Assembly (NCBI GenBank): GCA_002425185.1 | Contig: DILT01000013.1 | Span: forward strand, 434,001-498,000 | Direction of reading: 5' to 3' | Source: Flammeovirgaceae bacterium UBA5585 | GTDB taxonomy: Bacteria > Bacteroidota > Bacteroidia > Cytophagales > Cyclobacteriaceae | Length of the DNA stretch: 64,000 nt | Shown here: positions 61,684-64,000 of the stretch, piece after piece | Numbering within the stretch: the stretch's first letter is position 1 | Layout: every line of letters starts with the position of its first letter | The notes under the pieces: model-generated | The model's input: the letters and a program-made list of their open reading frames with translations, nothing else | Told to the model about the DNA's origin: nothing | Database searches by the model: none | Translations under genes and position numbers: made by a program

Positions 61684-63287
61684 TGGCAAAGACTAAAAAG
61701 ACTAACGGGAACGGAGAGAACCTGCCTGCCGGCAAGGCAGGAGTAAAATCCATGGAAGCATGGATTTGGGATGCAGCTTGTAGCATTCGTGGGGCTGCTG
61801 ATGCAGCGAAATACAAAGACTATATTTTACCCCTCATATTCGTAAAGCGTTTATGCGATGTTTTTGATGATGAAATAGACCGTATTGCAGAGAAAACCAA
61901 GAAGACAAGAAGCTTCGCGCTCACCATGGTAAAGCGCGACAAATCTTTAGTTCGGTTTTACATGCCAATCGTTCCCAAAGACCCTGAAAAGGAAACAACG
62001 TGGGACGTTATCAGAACTTTGAGTGACAAAATCGGGCAGCAACTCACTGACATCCTGCGCTCTGTGGCGAAAGAAAACGCAAGCCTGCAAGGAATTATTG
62101 ACCGCATTGACTTTAATGCCACCACCCACGGCCAGCGCGACATTGATGATGACCGACTGAGCAAGCTCATTGAAAAAATTGCCGAGAAGCGGTTAGGACT
62201 GAAAGACGTTGAGCCCGACATCATTGGCAGAAGTTATGAATACCTGATTAGAAAGTTTGCCGAGGGCAGCGGCCAAAGTGCCGGAGAGTTTTACACACCT
62301 GCCGAAGTGGGTTTCATTATGGCAAAGATTATGGATGCCGAGCCAGGCATGGAGGTGTACGACCCTACCTGTGGCAGTGGTGGTTTGCTGATTAAGTGCG
62401 AGTTGGTGATGGAAGAAAAGATGAAACTGAAATCCAAAACCAAGTACGCACCGCTAAAACTTTACGGACAGGAATTTACACCCGCTACATGGGCCATGAG
62501 CAAAATGAACATGGTTATCCACGACATGGAAGGCGAGATTGAAATTGGTGATACACTCAAAACGCCAAAGTTCAAGAACAGAAACAAACTAAAAACCTTC
62601 GACCGCATTGTGGCCAATCCCATGTGGAACCAGGGCCGTGACAGTCTTTCTTACATCAGCGATGACTTTTTTATTAATGATGAAATGGAGCGCTTTCCTG
62701 CGGGGAGTTGTGGTGGCAAAATTGATTGGGGGTGGATGCAACATATCTTGAGTAGCCTGAATGATACGGGACAAGCTGCCGTAATTCTCGATACCGGAGC
62801 CGCAAGTCGTGGCAGTGGCAATCAGGGAAACAACAAAGAAAAAGATTGCCGCAAGTGGTTTGTTGATAACGATTTAATTGAAGGCGTTATCTATCTGCCC
62901 GAAAACCTGTTTTACAATACGTCTGCTCCGGGTATTGTTATTTTCATTAACAAAGCCAAGAAGCACAAGGGCAAAGTCTATTTGTTGCACGCAGGCAAAG
63001 AGTTTGAGAAAGGCGACCCGAAAAATTTTATCCCTACTGCGGGCATTGATAAAATTGCTGACTACTATAAAGCATTTAAAGAGAAAGACAAATTTTCTCG
63101 TTTGGTTGGTAAGGATGAAATAATAAAGAACGATTACAATATTTCACCCAGTCGTTACATTCAAATAACCGATGCCGAAACCTACCGTCCCATAGGCGAA
63201 CTGGTGGAAGAACTGAAAACTCTGGAAGAAGAAGCCATTGGCATTGATACAGAATTGAAAGCTATTTTTGAAAAACTGGGGATATGA
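61683..63287 (+). CDS. hsdM: Type I restriction-modification methyltransferase subunit HsdM
   Basis: 534 residues from the ATG at 61683. The N-terminal HsdM helical domain (about 26-165) is followed by the adenine methyltransferase domain with SAM motif VYDPTCGSGGLLIK and catalytic motif VANPMWNQ, where NPMW replaces the usual NPPF; this variant is known in one HsdM branch. It methylates adenine in the target recognised by HsdS. Near the start it carries LPAGKAG, encoded by a palindromic repeat; an ATG at 61752 just after it is an alternative start. Stop overlaps hsdS by ATGA. Confidence 0.95.
   Translation: MAKTKKTNGNGENLPAGKAGVKSMEAWIWDAACSIRGAADAAKYKDYILPLIFVKRLCDVFDDEIDRIAEKTKKTRSFALTMVKRDKSLVRFYMPIVPKDPEKETTWDVIRTLSDKIGQQLTDILRSVAKENASLQGIIDRIDFNATTHGQRDIDDDRLSKLIEKIAEKRLGLKDVEPDIIGRSYEYLIRKFAEGSGQSAGEFYTPAEVGFIMAKIMDAEPGMEVYDPTCGSGGLLIKCELVMEEKMKLKSKTKYAPLKLYGQEFTPATWAMSKMNMVIHDMEGEIEIGDTLKTPKFKNRNKLKTFDRIVANPMWNQGRDSLSYISDDFFINDEMERFPAGSCGGKIDWGWMQHILSSLNDTGQAAVILDTGAASRGSGNQGNNKEKDCRKWFVDNDLIEGVIYLPENLFYNTSAPGIVIFINKAKKHKGKVYLLHAGKEFEKGDPKNFIPTAGIDKIADYYKAFKEKDKFSRLVGKDEIIKNDYNISPSRYIQITDAETYRPIGELVEELKTLEEEAIGIDTELKAIFEKLGI
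61721..61741. repeat. Palindromic repeat inserted in the hsdM 5' coding end
   Basis: A 21-bp near-perfect palindrome of the form CCTGCCTGCC-GGC-AAGGCAGG. Read in frame it encodes LPAGKAG (residues 14-20 of HsdM). Identical or near-identical insertions are common in Bacteroidota proteins. Confidence 0.75.
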
Positions 63288-64000
63288 GGGAAGGTTGGAA
63301 AGACACTGAATTGGGTTTAATTCCTGTTGATTGGGAACAAAGTATACTTTCTGAGTATGCTGAGAAGCCACAATATGGTTTTACAGATAGTTCTTCAAAT
63401 TCAGGTAATGCAAAATTTTTAAGAATAACAGATATAACAGATACAGGTGTTAACTGGAATGATGTTCCATATTGCAATTGCCCCGATGTTGATAAGTATA
63501 AGTTAGTAGATGGTGATATAGTTTTTGCCCGAATTGGAGCAACCACTGGAAAGAGTTACATAATTAAAAATCCACCCAAAGCAGTATTTGCTTCTTATTT
63601 GATTAGAGTTAGAACCAGATCCAAATTGCTTTCTGATTATCTGATTTATTTTTTCAACTCCGAATATTATTGGGAGCAAATAAATTCTCAAAAGGGAAAT
63701 AATTTGAAGGGTGGAGTAAATGGCTCAATTCTTAGTGATTTAAAGATAATAGTTCCCCCAACCCCCGAGCAACGCAAAATCGCTTATGTATTAAGTACGG
63801 TGCAAAAAGCCATAGAGCAGCAGGACAAACTCATACGCCACACCACCGAACTCAAAAAAGCCCTCATGCAAAAACTCTTTACCGAAGGCATTGGCTGGTT
63901 GAGCGGAGCCGAAACCAGACAAAAACAAACCGAAATTGGACAAGTGCCGGAGAGTTGGGAGGTAAAAAGCATTGGCGATTGTCTTGAAAAAACAAAATTA
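63284..64000 (+). CDS. hsdS: Type I restriction-modification specificity subunit HsdS (runs off window)
   Basis: 239 residues are visible, starting at the ATG at 63284 that overlaps the hsdM stop. The first target-recognition domain runs from LGLIPVDWEQSILSEYA to FARIGATTGKSYIIKNPP and DYLIYFFNSEYYWEQI; the conserved central helix follows with LKIIVPPTPEQRKIAYVLS and QQDKLIRHTTELKKALMQKLFTEGI. A second recognition domain begins at IGQVPESWEVKSIGD and continues past the window. hsdR is not in the window and is expected further downstream. Confidence 0.95.
   Translation, partial: MREGWKDTELGLIPVDWEQSILSEYAEKPQYGFTDSSSNSGNAKFLRITDITDTGVNWNDVPYCNCPDVDKYKLVDGDIVFARIGATTGKSYIIKNPPKAVFASYLIRVRTRSKLLSDYLIYFFNSEYYWEQINSQKGNNLKGGVNGSILSDLKIIVPPTPEQRKIAYVLSTVQKAIEQQDKLIRHTTELKKALMQKLFTEGIGWLSGAETRQKQTEIGQVPESWEVKSIGDCLEKTKL

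Noticed and set aside
62589..62640. Inactive HsdM because of NPMW instead of NPPF
   Set aside because: NPMW is a known variant of the adenine methyltransferase motif in one HsdM branch, and the SAM motif is intact.

Overview
The window looks like a chromosomal segment of a Bacteroidota bacterium, most likely a Cytophagales-type marine or soil organism. The evidence is a type IX secretion C-terminal sorting domain, a CarboxypepD-plug TonB receptor, LytS/LytT and FtsX-type ABC permease families, DUF2059/DUF2911/DUF4953 proteins, few Shine-Dalgarno sites, and promoters matching the Bacteroidota consensus (TTTG, about 19-20 bp, TAnnTTTG). No taxonomic search was possible, so this is inference from gene content.

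Layout. 1-4.7 kb: start of an acyl-CoA dehydrogenase, then nucleotide-sugar genes ugd, rfbB and rfbA, then a convergent glutaminyl-cyclase-like M28 lipoprotein. 4.7-9.3 kb: the rimP-nusA-infB operon with a clear promoter, a leader hairpin and a terminator. 9.3-16.5 kb: a LemA/DUF2059/NTF2-like operon, release factor 1 and several small lipoproteins, ending with a tandem pair of related secreted proteins. 16.5-35.5 kb: mostly secreted or periplasmic enzymes (sugar dehydrogenase with sorting domain, amidohydrolase, M14 carboxypeptidase, S9 peptidase, DUF4953 metalloprotease), plus a TPR protein/lipid kinase pair, a thiol peroxidase, DinB and nitroreductase proteins, several intergenic palindromic repeats, a 5'-truncated outer-membrane-protein remnant, and a small protein resembling the end of the SecA motor. 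36-47 kb: an FtsX-type ABC permease with remnants of a lost neighbour, purM, two membrane proteins with kinase-like dimerisation helices but no ATPase domain, a small operon with a TrmH-type methyltransferase, an ECF sigma factor with a membrane partner, and mutS.

47.5-54 kb: a same-strand block of LytS/LytT two-component system, TonB-dependent receptor, two paralogous Crp/Fnr regulators and a PhnD-type binding protein. Two perfect TTGATnnnnATCAA boxes, 32 bp apart, lie upstream of the receptor, and both regulators carry the ExxSR recognition-helix signature that reads TTGAT. This suggests a self-contained regulon. 54.8-59.1 kb: a cold/membrane-fluidity cluster with a DEAD-box helicase, CspA-like protein, two acyl-CoA desaturases and an ECF sigma factor between them.

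59.1-64 kb: a predicted structured small RNA with its own promoter and terminator, tRNA-Gly(GCC), tRNA-Leu(TAA), then a defence island beginning directly after the tRNAs: an AbiE-type (type IV toxin-antitoxin) pair with a symmetric four-copy operator, followed by type I restriction-modification genes hsdM and hsdS (cut by the window end). The four defence genes overlap or abut (29 nt, 1 nt, 4 nt) and are probably one transcript.
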